64,000 bases of DNA from Azorhizobium oxalatiphilum (GCF_014635325.1 NZ_BMCT01000006.1:186001-250000); one strand, 5' to 3'. Numbered from the stretch's first letter, positions 37,007 to 47,764 are shown. Numbers and translations are program-made. Notes: a model not told the origin generated them from the sequence alone.

Positions 37007-37411
37007 TCAAAGGGTCATGGCGGCGGCATTGAGCATGCCGACCACCACCGCCACCCCGCCGAGCCATGCACCCGCCGCCACATCGCCACTGGTGATGCGG
37101 GCCGACACATCCGGCATGGCCATGCGGGCGCCGAAATAGGCGATGACCTGCGCCGCCGCCGCGATCAGCGCCCAGATGAAGAAGTCCACCAGATTGAGGC
37201 TGCCGGCCATGGCCGCGCGCAGCGGCAAGGCAAAGCCCACCAGCGCGCCGAGCAGCGCGAACACCGCCGCGCCATTGCCCGCCCGCACGAGGCGGAACTC
37301 GTGGTGCGGGGTGATGGCGGAATAAGCGGCGATGAAGGCGCCGATGAGCAGCAGGGACAGGCTGAAATAGCCGACGAACGCCGGGAAGCCGGAGAGATAG
37401 ATGCGCAGCAT
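37007..37411 (-). CDS. DUF350 membrane protein (YjfL-like)
   Basis: The 134-residue protein has four membrane helices in the DUF350 pattern: LSGFPAFVGYFSLSLLLIGAFIAAYSAITPHHEFRLVRAGNGAAVFALLGALVGFALPL, then NLVDFFIWALIAAAAQVIAYFGARM and GDVAAGAWLGGVAVVVGMLNAAAM. The HHEFxLVRxGN segment is typical. The Met at 37411 gives family length; 28 upstream in-frame residues were excluded. It heads the DUF350-DUF1190-ATP-grasp operon. YjfL-type proteins are proposed to form channels or membrane anchors, but this is not established. Confidence 0.85.
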   Translation of the reverse strand: MLRIYLSGFPAFVGYFSLSLLLIGAFIAAYSAITPHHEFRLVRAGNGAAVFALLGALVGFALPLRAAMAGSLNLVDFFIWALIAAAAQVIAYFGARMAMPDVSARITSGDVAAGAWLGGVAVVVGMLNAAAMTL

Positions 37412-37565
37412 GGGGAAAAGGGGCCTTGCCGGACGGGGCCTCGGGTGAGGAACCTCACCCATGGACAGGCATAGCCCGGCCCATGTGCGCCTCAAAGCCC
37501 GGCGTGGGCGGATTTCTGCGAAAAGCCCTTTGTTTTCAGGGATTCCAGCCTGACTGGTAGGATGC

Positions 37566-37622
37566 TAGAGCACGTTCGGCTTTGATTGCTCTGCGATCCA
37601 AACCGAAAGACGTTCTCTACCC
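37566..37622 (+). repeat. About 100-bp intergenic element, partial copy B
   Basis: TAGAGCACGTTCGGCTTTGATTG...ACGTTCTCTAC resembles the first 55 bp of copies A and C, with several changes. It lies in the 224-bp gap between the DUF350 gene and queG. Confidence 0.65.
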
Positions 37623-37635
37623 ATAGGCTGGAGCG

Positions 37636-38796
37636 TTAGGTCGCCCGCGCCGCCATCCATTCCGCCTGCACCTCCGGGTCCGCCTCATCCGGTGCGTGGC
37701 GGGCGGCCAGTGCGGCGAAATCCGCTTCCGGCAACAGGCGGGAGAGCGCCCACACGGCGGAGCCCCGCACCAGCGCGTCATCGTCGCTCAGGAGGGTCTG
37801 CGCGGAGGGGATGAGGCCGGTATCGCCGGAATTGCCGATGGCTGTCAGCACGTTGCGCAGGAAGCGTCCACGGCCCGAACGCTTGATGGGGCTCTTGGGG
37901 AAGCGGGCGCGGAAGGCGGCATCGTCCAGCGTGGCGAGACCGGCCAGATCCGGCGCCCGGTTCTCGTCGCGCGCCGCGAGCTTGGCCTCCCGGCCGAGCG
38001 CGGCGAACTTGTTCCACGGGCAGGCGGCAAGGCAATCGTCGCAGCCATAGATGCGGTTGCCCATGAGCGGGCGCAATTCGCGCGGGATCGGCCCCTTGTG
38101 CTCGATGGTCAGATACGAGACGCAGCGCCGGGCGTCGATCTGGTAGGGCGCCGGGAAAGCAGCTGTCGGGCAGGCATCGAGGCAGGCACGGCACTGCCCG
38201 CAATGATCGCCCATGGGCGCGTCGGGCGGCAGGTCCAGCGTGGTGGCGATGGCGCCGAGGAACATCCACGAGCCGCGCTGCCGCGACACCAGATTGGTGT
38301 GCTTGCCCTGCCAGCCCAGCCCCGCCGCCATGGCCAGCGGCTTCTCCATGAGCGGGGCGGTGTCCACGAACACCTTCACGTCGCCCTCGCCGGCCAGCGC
38401 GAGCAGGGCGCGGGCGAGGCGCTTGAGCTTGGCCTTGATGATCTCGTGATAGTCCTCGCCTTTGGCGTAGACCGAGATGGCGGCGCGGCTGCGCTCTTCG
38501 AGGATGGCGCGGGGGTCTTCGTCGGGGCCGTAATTCATGCCCAGCATGACCACACGCAGCGCTTCCGGCCACATGGCGCGGGCGTGCACGCGGCGCTCCA
38601 GCGTGTCGGCCATCCAGCCCATGTCGCCATAACGCTGCTCGGCCACCCAGTGGCGCAGGCGATCTCCGGCCTCCCCGGCCTTGTCGGGATCCGCGACGCC
38701 GAAGGCATCGAAGCCTTCCTCCAGCGCGAGATCGCGCAGGCGGTCCTTCAGTTCGGGCAGGGGGAGGGGCTGGGTCTTGCGGGCGGGGGCGTTCAT
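37636..38796 (-). CDS. queG: Epoxyqueuosine reductase QueG
   Basis: QueG reduces epoxyqueuosine in tRNA to queuosine using cobalamin and two [4Fe-4S] clusters. The 386-residue protein has the N-terminal cobalamin-binding domain (FDAFGVADPDKA; RVVMLGMNYGPDEDP; catalytic-region Asp145 in VFVDTAPLMEK), ferredoxin-type clusters with Cys199/202/205/209 (CGQCRACLDACP) and Cys252/255/259 plus Cys225 (CDDCLAACPW), and a C-terminal HEAT-like segment (about 310-386). Length is normal. A GST gene lies 34 bp upstream on the same strand. Confidence 0.95.
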   Translation of the reverse strand: MNAPARKTQPLPLPELKDRLRDLALEEGFDAFGVADPDKAGEAGDRLRHWVAEQRYGDMGWMADTLERRVHARAMWPEALRVVMLGMNYGPDEDPRAILEERSRAAISVYAKGEDYHEIIKAKLKRLARALLALAGEGDVKVFVDTAPLMEKPLAMAAGLGWQGKHTNLVSRQRGSWMFLGAIATTLDLPPDAPMGDHCGQCRACLDACPTAAFPAPYQIDARRCVSYLTIEHKGPIPRELRPLMGNRIYGCDDCLAACPWNKFAALGREAKLAARDENRAPDLAGLATLDDAAFRARFPKSPIKRSGRGRFLRNVLTAIGNSGDTGLIPSAQTLLSDDDALVRGSAVWALSRLLPEADFAALAARHAPDEADPEVQAEWMAARAT

Positions 38797-38830
38797 GGTG
38801 CGCCTCCCGCTTCGTCAGCGAGGAAGCCGC

Positions 38831-39520
38831 TCAGAAATCCAGATCCGCATACGTCGCGGAGGGGGGCATGCCCGGAATGGAATCGGCCAGGATGCCGCGG
38901 AAGGTCGGGCGGGATTTCACCCGCGCGTACCAGGCCCTCGCATCCTCGTCCACGTCCCACGGCACATCGCCCAGATAGTCGGCGGCCGACAGATGGGCTG
39001 CCGCCGCCAGATCCGCATGGCTCAGGCGGTCGCCGGCGAGCCAGTTCCGCGCCTTGGCCAGCCACCCGATATATTTCAGATGATAGCGGATGTTCGCCCG
39101 CGCCGCGCGCAGCGCGGTGGCATCCGGCGGGCCGCCGCCCTGATCCGACTTCATGTAGCGCTTGTAGATGCGCTCGCGCACCAAGGGCTCGGTGACGTCG
39201 AGGAACATCTTCTCGTGGAACCACTGCACGAGGCGGCGCACCTCGATGCGTTCCAGCGGCGCGTGCGGCAGCAGGCGGCGGTCGCCCAGCGCAAGGCCCC
39301 GCGTCTCGTCCAGATATTCCGCGATGATGGCGGCGCCGGGCGCGGACGGCACATGCTCCTCCACCATCACCGGCGTTTCCCCGCTGGGGTTCAGCGCCAG
39401 GAATTCCGGCTTGCGCTCCCACACGCGCACCTCCACCAGCTCCGGCTCGATGCCATATTCGGCGAGCAGCAGGCGGACGAAGCGCGAATGCGGACAGAAG
39501 GGGTGATGATAGAGCTGCAT
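38831..39520 (-). CDS. Glutathione S-transferase family protein
   Basis: The 229-residue protein has an N-terminal thioredoxin-like GST domain, MQLYHHPFCPHSRFVRLLLAEYGIEPELVEVRVWERKPEFLALNPSGETPVMV, with the CPHS redox motif (Cys9) and the cis-Pro in ETPVM, and a C-terminal helical domain ending in WYARVKSRPTFRGILADSIPGM. The CPxS form suggests an omega- or beta-like thiol-transferase class, though the glutathione conjugation substrate is unknown. It precedes queG. Confidence 0.9.
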   Translation of the reverse strand: MQLYHHPFCPHSRFVRLLLAEYGIEPELVEVRVWERKPEFLALNPSGETPVMVEEHVPSAPGAAIIAEYLDETRGLALGDRRLLPHAPLERIEVRRLVQWFHEKMFLDVTEPLVRERIYKRYMKSDQGGGPPDATALRAARANIRYHLKYIGWLAKARNWLAGDRLSHADLAAAAHLSAADYLGDVPWDVDEDARAWYARVKSRPTFRGILADSIPGMPPSATYADLDF

Positions 39521-39815
39521 CGAGGGGGGAAGATCTGGCCGCCGTTAGAAAGGGTGGGCCACTCCTTGGCTTTCGTCTACTGGCCTTCGTGCGGTGCCGC
39601 AAGCAGTCAGGCGTCACAACCCTGTGGCAATGCGGCAACATGGTTCATGCCTGTTAACCCTGTTACGTCATGCTGCCATCCCCAGCATCCCCAAGGTTTC
39701 CCTTACGGCTCCCCAGCCGTTTCGACTTCCGATTGCAGGAACGATTGCACGGGGGCGGGCAAGTCGACAGGATGCCGGCCGCACTGACCCTCCGCCTGTT
39801 CCGGATGTCTTCCCC

Positions 39816-40622
39816 ATGACGATCGCCATTCTGGTCAAAGCCCTGCTTCTCGGCCTGCTGGAAGGAGCCACCGAGTTCCTGCCCGTGTCCTCCACCGGCC
39901 ATCTGCTGCTGGCGGCGCATTTCCTCGGCTTCGAGAGCACGGGAAAGACCTTCGAGGTGCTGATCCAGCTGGGCGCCGTGCTGGCGATCCTGGTGGTCTA
40001 TTTCCAGCGCTTCCTGCGGGTGGCCATGCAGCTGCCCACCAATCCCGGCGCCCGGCGCTTCGTGATCGGCATCGTGCTCGCCTTCCTGCCGGCGGCGGTG
40101 GCCGGCGTGCTGCTGCACGGCTTCATCAAGCAGGTGCTGTTCGAGAGCCCCATCACCATCTGCGTGGCGCTCATCTTCGGCGGCGTGGTGCTGCTGTTCG
40201 TGGACCGCATCGCCTTCAAGCCGCGCTACAACAACGCCATGGGTTTTCCGCTGAAGACCGCGCTCGGCATCGGCTTCTTCCAGTGCCTGGCGCTGATCCC
40301 CGGCATGTCGCGCTCGGGCTCCACCATCGTCGGCGGCCTGCTGCTGGGGGCGGACAAGCGCTCGGCGGCGGAATTCTCCTTCTTCCTCGCCTTGCCCACC
40401 ATGCTGGGCGCCTTCGTCTACGACTTCTGGAAGAATCGCGGCGCCCTGTCAGCGGACGACGGCATCATCATCGCGGTGGGCTTCGTGGCCGCCTTCGTGT
40501 CGGCGCTCCTCGTCATCCGCACCCTGCTCGATTTCGTGTCGCGGCACGGCTACGCGGTGTTCGGCTGGTGGCGCATCCTGGTTGGCGGCGGCTGCCTGGC
40601 GCTGCTGCTGCTGGGCTACTGA
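39816..40622 (+). CDS. uppP: Undecaprenyl-diphosphatase UppP (BacA)
   Basis: UppP dephosphorylates undecaprenyl pyrophosphate to recycle the peptidoglycan lipid carrier; overexpression gives bacitracin resistance. The 268-residue polytopic protein carries the two family motifs: [19 protein letters not shown] (residues 14-32; Glu16, Glu20, His29) and [10 protein letters not shown] (about 160). About eight helices are visible. Length is standard (about 265-275). The start at 39816 is followed at once by conserved sequence; an upstream extension is not conserved. It is a single gene. Confidence 0.96.
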   Translation: MTIAILVKALLLGLLEGATEFLPVSSTGHLLLAAHFLGFESTGKTFEVLIQLGAVLAILVVYFQRFLRVAMQLPTNPGARRFVIGIVLAFLPAAVAGVLLHGFIKQVLFESPITICVALIFGGVVLLFVDRIAFKPRYNNAMGFPLKTALGIGFFQCLALIPGMSRSGSTIVGGLLLGADKRSAAEFSFFLALPTMLGAFVYDFWKNRGALSADDGIIIAVGFVAAFVSALLVIRTLLDFVSRHGYAVFGWWRILVGGGCLALLLLGY

Positions 40623-40655
40623 GCGCATTCAAGGACTACGCGGGTCGCCTCGGGC

Positions 40656-40895
40656 TCAGAAGTCCGAGGCGATGCCGCCCACTTCCCAGTCGCCATAGCG
40701 CACCGGCTCCTTGCCGCCGCGCCCGTTATATTCCTTCGGCACATCGTTGGCGGCGTCGATCTCGGCCCGCCGGGCCACCGCCTCCTCCAGCGCGCGTTTT
40801 GCGGCCGGCGAGAGCACCTTTCCGGGCGCCGCGCCGAGGGCTTCGGCGGATGTTCCGGCGGGGTCGATCTCGGGGCGGGGCATATCGTCAGCCAT
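40656..40895 (-). CDS. SdhAF4-like DUF1674 protein (succinate dehydrogenase assembly)
   Basis: The 79-residue protein ends VPKEYNGRGGKEPVRYGDWEVGGIASDF, matching the conserved DUF1674 C-terminus of succinate dehydrogenase assembly factor 4, which binds the flavinylated SdhA in mitochondria and alphaproteobacteria. The N-terminus is disordered and acidic. The start at 40895 has GGAGG 9 nt upstream; ATG 40901 is only 3 nt from that site. It is divergent from secB and convergent with uppP. Confidence 0.83.
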   Translation of the reverse strand: MADDMPRPEIDPAGTSAEALGAAPGKVLSPAAKRALEEAVARRAEIDAANDVPKEYNGRGGKEPVRYGDWEVGGIASDF

Positions 40896-41050
40896 ATTCA
40901 TCTTCCTCCAGCACCTCCGGACAGCCGTTGCGGCGATCCGGCCGTGCATGACCGCGTGCCGCGGACCGGGCGTCCTTGCCGCTCGCGTCCGGGCATGGTA
41001 GCGACCCCGCGACTCTCGCCGGGGGCGAGGCGGATTCATAGGAGATTAGC

Positions 41051-41533
41051 ATGGCGACGCAAAATGGCAGCCCGACCGACACCCAGGCGCCCGCGCTCAA
41101 CGTGCTCGTTCAGTATGTGAAGGACTTCTCGTTCGAGAACCCCAACGCGCCCCGTTCGCTCGGCGCGCCGCAGGGCCAGCCCGACGTGAACATCCAGATC
41201 AACGTCAACGCCCGCCCGCTGCAGAATGCGGAGTTCGAGGTCGAGCTGAAGATCGAGGGCGGTGCCTCGGTGTCGGGCAACACGCTGTTCGCCTTCGACC
41301 TGACCTATGCCGGCATCTTCCGCCTCATGAACGTGCCGGAGCAGAGCCTCCAGCCGGTGGTGCTGATCGAGTGCCCGCGCCTGCTGTTCCCGTTCGCGCG
41401 CCAGATCATCGCCGAGGGCGTGCGCGGCGGCGGCTTCCCGCCCCTGATGATCGATCCGGTGGACTTCGCCGCCCTCTACCAGCAGCGCATGACCGCCGAG
41501 GCCGAGAAGCTGCAGACCGCCGGTCAGGCCTGA
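41051..41533 (+). CDS. secB: Protein-export chaperone SecB
   Basis: SecB is the tetrameric cytosolic chaperone that holds pre-proteins unfolded for SecA. The 160-residue protein shows the SecB strands [99 protein letters not shown], all highly family-like. Its own strong terminator follows (41607-41639). Confidence 0.97.
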   Translation: MATQNGSPTDTQAPALNVLVQYVKDFSFENPNAPRSLGAPQGQPDVNIQINVNARPLQNAEFEVELKIEGGASVSGNTLFAFDLTYAGIFRLMNVPEQSLQPVVLIECPRLLFPFARQIIAEGVRGGGFPPLMIDPVDFAALYQQRMTAEAEKLQTAGQA

Positions 41534-41923
41534 GTGCTTTTAGCCTGAGGATCTTTCGGCCCTGTCGGGTCGGCACCGTCCGACGGCACCAAACCTGAGC
41601 GTTTCACGCCCCGCCGGCGCGAGCCGGCGGGGCGTTTTTGTTTGGACCGGCGGATGGGCGTCGCGGGGATCGTGCACACCTTCATGAAGCGTATTTCCGC
41701 GATAATATTACCGCCGACTAGCGTTGAGTTCCGTTGAAAAGACGCATCGGGCGCAAAAAATACCGAAACCAGCCGGGTGCTCGTCTCTGGAAAGCCGCCC
41801 GAGTTTCTTATCTTTTGTTAGCTTGTACGTGGCAGTTGCGCTGCAATTTCCTTGGATTGTCTTGTTCCCGGTATCTCGCGCCCGCCAGATGGGTTAAGGC
41901 TCATATGGGCCGGGAGCGTTCAC
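41534..41923. other. 390-bp intergenic region with terminator and AT-rich leader
   Basis: After the secB terminator comes a stretch of about 280 bp that is roughly 51% G+C by hand count of three lines, lower than its surroundings, leading into the methyltransferase gene. No gene or clear promoter motif could be fixed. Confidence 0.55.
41607..41639 (+). terminator. Rho-independent terminator of secB
   Basis: CGCCCCGCCGGC and GCCGGCGGGGCG form a perfect 12-bp stem with a GCGA loop, followed by TTTTT. Confidence 0.9.
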
Positions 41924-43063
41924 ATGACGGACTTGCACGACATTGCCCGCGACATCGCCATGGGTGATGCGGAAGCCGAGCGTCTGGTCATTGCCCTCTA
42001 TCAGGGGCTGCTGGAACGCGCGCCGGATAGGGACGAGATCGCCTCATGGGCGGCCGGCCTCACCGCTCCCAATGCGGAACATCGCATCTCGGCGGCGGAT
42101 ATGGCCGAGACATTCCTCAATTCCGAAGAACGCCGCACGCGTCTTGCAGAGCGCGAACGTGAGCGCGAACGTGAGCGCGAGGCGGCGCAGCAGGTGCCGG
42201 AGGCGCCCGAGGAACCCGAAGAGCCCCGGGTGCCGGTCTTCGTGCCGCCGGGCCATTTCTATTCGCCCATCGTGGATGTGGAGACGGTGCGGGACCGGAT
42301 TGCGTGGGCGTGGTCCAACCTGCCGGAACGCCTGCCGGGTCTGGCCATCGACCGTGCGGCCATGGTCGCGGCCTGGGCGGATCTGCTGCCGCACCTGCAG
42401 GCCTGCCCGTTCACGGCCGAGCCGGACGCGCGCTTTCGCTATCATTTCGAGAACCCGGCCTATGCCCATGGCGACGGGTCCGTCCTCTACGCCATGATCC
42501 GGCGCCACCGGCCCCGGCAGCTGATCGAGATCGGCTGCGGCTGGTCATCCGCCTGCGCGCTGGACGCCATCGAACGTGAGCTTGGCGGGGCCTGCGACGT
42601 CACCTTCATCGAGCCCTATCCGCAGCTCGTGCGCGATCTGATGGCGACCAGGCCCTTTCCCCATCGCCTGTTGCCCGTGCCGGTGCAGGAGGTGCCGCTG
42701 GCGGAATTCGCCCGGTTGCAGCGGGACGACATCCTGTTCATCGATTCCACCCATGTGCTGAAGACCGGCAGCGACGTCTGGTACGAGCTGTGCGAGATCC
42801 TGCCCGCACTGGCGCCGGGCGTGATCGTGCATTTTCACGATGTCTTCTGGCCGTTCGAGTATCCGGAGGAGTGGGTGCTGGAGCAGAACCGCTCGTGGAA
42901 CGAGCTTTATGGCCTGCGCTGCTTCCTTCAGGATAATGCCGCATGGGAGATTCTTTTCCTCGGCAACTACATGTCGGCTCTGGAGCGCCCGCGGGTGGCG
43001 GCGGAATATCCCACCCTGCTGCAAAATCCCGGAGGGGCGCTCTGGCTGCGAAAGCTGGGCTAG
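41924..43063 (+). CDS. DUF4214 / class I SAM methyltransferase fusion
   Basis: The 379-residue protein has an N-terminal DUF4214-like domain (about 18-70, VIALYQGLLERAPDRDEIASWAAGL), common in RTX-type adhesins and glycan-modifying proteins, then a charged repeat (ERERERERERE, about 76-86), an acidic/Pro linker and a Methyltransf_24-type domain (about 165-360) with the SAM motif EIGCGWSSACAL at 202-213 and FIDSTHVLKTGSDVWYELCEIL. Two AG-binding segments fit SAM use; the acceptor is unknown. GGGAGC lies 9 nt before the ATG. The TAG stop is the first codon of repeat copy C. Confidence 0.75.
   Translation: MTDLHDIARDIAMGDAEAERLVIALYQGLLERAPDRDEIASWAAGLTAPNAEHRISAADMAETFLNSEERRTRLAEREREREREREAAQQVPEAPEEPEEPRVPVFVPPGHFYSPIVDVETVRDRIAWAWSNLPERLPGLAIDRAAMVAAWADLLPHLQACPFTAEPDARFRYHFENPAYAHGDGSVLYAMIRRHRPRQLIEIGCGWSSACALDAIERELGGACDVTFIEPYPQLVRDLMATRPFPHRLLPVPVQEVPLAEFARLQRDDILFIDSTHVLKTGSDVWYELCEILPALAPGVIVHFHDVFWPFEYPEEWVLEQNRSWNELYGLRCFLQDNAAWEILFLGNYMSALERPRVAAEYPTLLQNPGGALWLRKLG
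42149..42184 (+). repeat. 12-bp coding tandem repeat
   Basis: GAGCGCGAACGT (42149-42160, 42161-42172) followed by GAGCGCGAGGCG encodes the ERERER run of the methyltransferase protein. It is prone to slippage in multiples of 12 bp. Confidence 0.85.
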
Positions 43064-43165
43064 AGCATGTCCGGCTTTGATTGCTTCGCCATCCAGGCCA
43101 CAAGACATTCTCTATCAATGAGTTGGCGTGTTTCTGTGTGTCCATGAAACACGGAAGCGCTCCAG
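43061..43165 (+). repeat. About 100-bp intergenic element, copy C
   Basis: It begins TAGAGCATGTCCGGC, the TAG being the methyltransferase stop codon, and ends at about GAAACACGGAAGCGCTCC. It is the inverted counterpart of copy A at 33515. Confidence 0.78.
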
Positions 43166-44115
43166 ACACCGCCGCCTTGCTCTGGATCCCCGGCACCGGG
43201 CCCGACGGGCCGGCCCTCGCGCGGCTGTGCGCGGCCTTTCCGCGTCCCGCCGTCCCCATGGGCGAAGCCTGGTTCATGGGCGAGACGCGGCGGATGTTTC
43301 CCGCGCTGATGGGCGATCCGGCCGCCGTGCCGGTGGGGGAGCTGGCGGCTGCGCTGGAGGAGATCGCCTCCGGCACCGCCGCCTTTGGCCCGCGCGAGGA
43401 GTGGCGGGACTGGTTGCATTATCTCCTGCCCCGCCTCGTTCCCCGCGCCCATGAGGCGCATGTGGCGGCGCTGGCGGAAACGCTCGTGACCGCCTTCATC
43501 TCCCAGCATCCCGGCGGCGCGGTGGACCCTGCCCATCCCGGCTTCCGCGCCGATGTTCTGACGACGCTGGGCCGCTGCCTCATGGCGCCGGCCTGCTGGC
43601 CGCAGGGGCGGCTGGATCCCGGCTTCGCACTCGGCAAGCCGGCCCCGGAGCCGGGCGGCTGGGCCTGGGCGCAGGCCGGCGGGCGGCTGTCGGCGCTGCT
43701 CTTTCTCTGCGTGAAGTATCTGGAGCCGGCGGAGATCGGCCCCTGGGCCGCTTCCTTCCTCGCCATCGACGATCCTTTGTGGCGGGCGCAGCTGACGGTG
43801 TGGCTGGTGGGCGCCCATCCCCTGCTGACCGGGACCATCGCCCAGCCGGCCGACCTGCCCGAGAGCCATCATCCGGCCATCGACTGGGACTGGTCCCACG
43901 TCCTGACCGGCCGCATACCGGCGAGCGAGGCCGCGCCCGCGCCCTTCCTCCCGCCCGCCAACGGCGCCGCGCTGGTGGCGGCGGTGCGGGCGAGCCTAAC
44001 GCCGGAGATGTACGAGGGCTGGCTGACAGCGTTCGCCGCCGATCCCGCGCTGGAAGCGGAACTGGGCGATCTGCCGTTCGGGTTTTACGGGCTCTATCTG
44101 CAAGGCGCGGGCTGA
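43144..44115 (+). CDS. Hypothetical protein (323 residues)
   Basis: This protein is not recognised. It is rich in Trp, Pro and Ala, cytosolic in appearance, with a globular N-terminal half (LLWIPGTGPDGPALARLCAAFPRPAVPMGEAWFMGETRRMFPAL) and segments such as LTVWLVGAHPLLTGTIAQPADLPESHHPAIDWDWSHVLTG that look structured; no membrane helix is clear. The start ATG at 43144 lies inside repeat copy C, so the true start may be further downstream (Met39, MGEAWF, at 43258). Coding-like third-position G+C and codon use support a real gene. Confidence 0.6.
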   Translation: MKHGSAPDTAALLWIPGTGPDGPALARLCAAFPRPAVPMGEAWFMGETRRMFPALMGDPAAVPVGELAAALEEIASGTAAFGPREEWRDWLHYLLPRLVPRAHEAHVAALAETLVTAFISQHPGGAVDPAHPGFRADVLTTLGRCLMAPACWPQGRLDPGFALGKPAPEPGGWAWAQAGGRLSALLFLCVKYLEPAEIGPWAASFLAIDDPLWRAQLTVWLVGAHPLLTGTIAQPADLPESHHPAIDWDWSHVLTGRIPASEAAPAPFLPPANGAALVAAVRASLTPEMYEGWLTAFAADPALEAELGDLPFGFYGLYLQGAG

Positions 44116-44117
44116 GG

Positions 44118-44148
<31 letters not shown>

Positions 44149-44325
44149 CGCACGCCGGATGTGCCCGCCGGAGCCGGGTGACGAGATCGTCGAGACGCCA
44201 GCGCAGCCCCGTTCCCGCCGCCGCTGACACGCCCTTTGCCTTGACGCCGCCGCGAAACTGCCGTTCCTGAGCGCCGCCGGGCCTCGCGGGGCCGGGCGGA
44301 CCAACGAACAATCGGCAGGCGGACA

Positions 44326-46224
<1,899 letters not shown>

Positions 46225-46316
46225 GGGCAGGGGCTTCCGACCGGGAGCGACCGGGACTCACCTGCTGGCAGCGCGGGTGCATGTGATGCGGAACATCCCG
46301 ACCGGCCACGACATAT

Positions 46317-46354
46317 CCCCTCTCCCGCTTGCGGGGGAGGGCTAGGGAGGGGGG
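46317..46354 (+). repeat. REP element R1
   Basis: CCCCTCTCCCGCTTGCGGGGGAGGG... is a palindromic unit; with R2 it forms an inverted pair (BIME-like). Confidence 0.7.
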
Positions 46355-46488
46355 CGCGCGACCGCGCGGAGGACCGCACGGAACAAAGGAAGCACCTCGG
46401 CGCGACAGCGATTCGGACCGGCTTTGTCCTTGCGCTGTTCCCCCCTCCGATAATGCGCGTCCCGATCCGGGACAGGCGGTGCGCGGTG

Positions 46489-46525
46489 CCCCCTCCTCAT
46501 CCCTCCCCGCAAGCGGGAGAGGGAG
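46489..46525 (-). repeat. REP element R2
   Basis: The opposed copy of R1 (...CCCTCCCCGCAAGCGGGAGAG...) lies 135 bp away from it. Confidence 0.7.
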
Positions 46526-47047
46526 CCTGTTGTCCGGGCGGGGAGGCGATGTCAGACGACGGAGCGCCGGTATTGCCATCACCCTCCCTGTCTCGCGAAG
46601 GGACTGGCACTTTGATCCACATATAGGCGAACACCCCCACCAATCCCCCCATATCTTGGGTTTTCCTTGACTCCCGGCGGGACTCAGCGGAATCCTCCCG
46701 CTCGGGTTCCGGGCGCGGCACAGCGGTCCGTGTGCCATCCGTCTGTCCGTCCGTTTTGTCCAAAGCCGTGCCATCCGGTACCGTCACGCGCACGCAGGAG
46801 TGCGGTCATGGCGGATAGGTCCAATGTCCTATCGCCCGAATGGCATTCCCCTGAGCCGGCTCACGATCCGGGCAAGCCCTTGATCGTGACGGCCGTGGGA
46901 TGCGAGAGAAAGCGGCGCGGCGGGACGCGCATCGTGTGAATATTGGGGATGGCACACGCCATCCCGGCAGTTGAGATGTCCAAAGGGCCAAAACGGGGAA
47001 CTCCGTGGCCATGAGGCACTGTCCCTGTGACAGTCTGGAGGTAATCA

Positions 47048-47752
47048 GTGGCGCGCAAGATGGGGCGGGAGGCGGTCGAAAGTACCGTTTCACGTGAAAC
47101 ATTCAGCCGGCTGGAAATCCTCAGCGATCTGCTAACGCGTTGGCAGAAAACGATTAATCTCGTTGCCCCGAACACCATTCCCGAGCTGTGGGATCGCCAC
47201 ATCGCCGATTCCCTCCAGCTCGTCGCCCATGCCCCCGATACCGTCACCGAATGGGCTGATCTCGGTTCCGGCGGCGGATTCCCCGGACTTGTGGTGGCCG
47301 CAGTTCTGGCCGAGCGGCCCGGCGCCCGCGTCACGCTTGTAGAAAGCGACACCCGAAAAGCCGCCTTCCTGCGCGAGGCGAGCCGTGCGGCGAACCTGCC
47401 CACCCGCATCGTGCCGGAGCGGATCGAGCAGGCTTCCCAAAAGCTTGCGGAGGGCACACAGGTGGTTTCTGCCCGTGCGCTGGCGCCGCTGCCGAAGCTT
47501 CTGGAGCTGGCTGAGCCCTTCCTCGCCGCCGGTGCGCTGGGCCTGTTTCCCAAGGGCCGCGACTGGGAGCGCGAATTGACCGACGCCCGCAAAGGCTGGA
47601 CACTCGATCTCAACCTCCACCGCAGCCTCGGTGATCCGCAGGGACGCATCCTCGCGGTCACATCGGCCCACCGGCTCGCGCCCGACGCGGGACCGGCCGC
47701 AGGTGGTGCCATTCCCAGCGGACCCGGCATTAAGCCGCCCGCGGACGTGTAA
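47048..47752 (+). CDS. rsmG: 16S rRNA m7G527 methyltransferase RsmG (GidB)
   Basis: RsmG methylates G527 of 16S rRNA. The 234-residue protein has the SAM motif [16 protein letters not shown], then [17 protein letters not shown], and [22 protein letters not shown] 47048 follows TGGAGGTAA. Codons 14-18 (VSRET) are the translation of a parS site, a feature known from several alphaproteobacterial gidB genes. parA begins 12 bp after the stop; rsmG-parA-parB form an operon. Confidence 0.97.
   Translation: MARKMGREAVESTVSRETFSRLEILSDLLTRWQKTINLVAPNTIPELWDRHIADSLQLVAHAPDTVTEWADLGSGGGFPGLVVAAVLAERPGARVTLVESDTRKAAFLREASRAANLPTRIVPERIEQASQKLAEGTQVVSARALAPLPKLLELAEPFLAAGALGLFPKGRDWERELTDARKGWTLDLNLHRSLGDPQGRILAVTSAHRLAPDAGPAAGGAIPSGPGIKPPADV
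47086..47101. promoter_or_regulatory. parS centromere site 4, inside rsmG (15/16)
   Basis: CGTTTCACGTGAAACA matches parS except at the first base, which is the third, synonymous position of the Thr13 codon. It is translated as V-S-R-E-T in RsmG and lies about 0.7 kb before parA. Confidence 0.85.
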
Positions 47753-47764
47753 GGGGAAGACCCC

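Larger units (their letters stand above)
46225..47047. other. 823-bp intergenic region mnmG-rsmG with REP pair
   Basis: It holds two inverted REP units (46317, 46489) and unremarkable G+C-rich sequence. TGGAGGTAA at the far end is the rsmG ribosome-binding site. No gene is supported. Confidence 0.55.

Noticed and set aside
37007-39520. Genomic island around the DUF350 operon and queG
   Set aside because: No integrase, tRNA, direct repeats or clear base-composition shift was seen.
42149-42184. Short tandem repeat as a CRISPR fragment
   Set aside because: The 12-bp units have no spacers and encode ERERER inside a gene.
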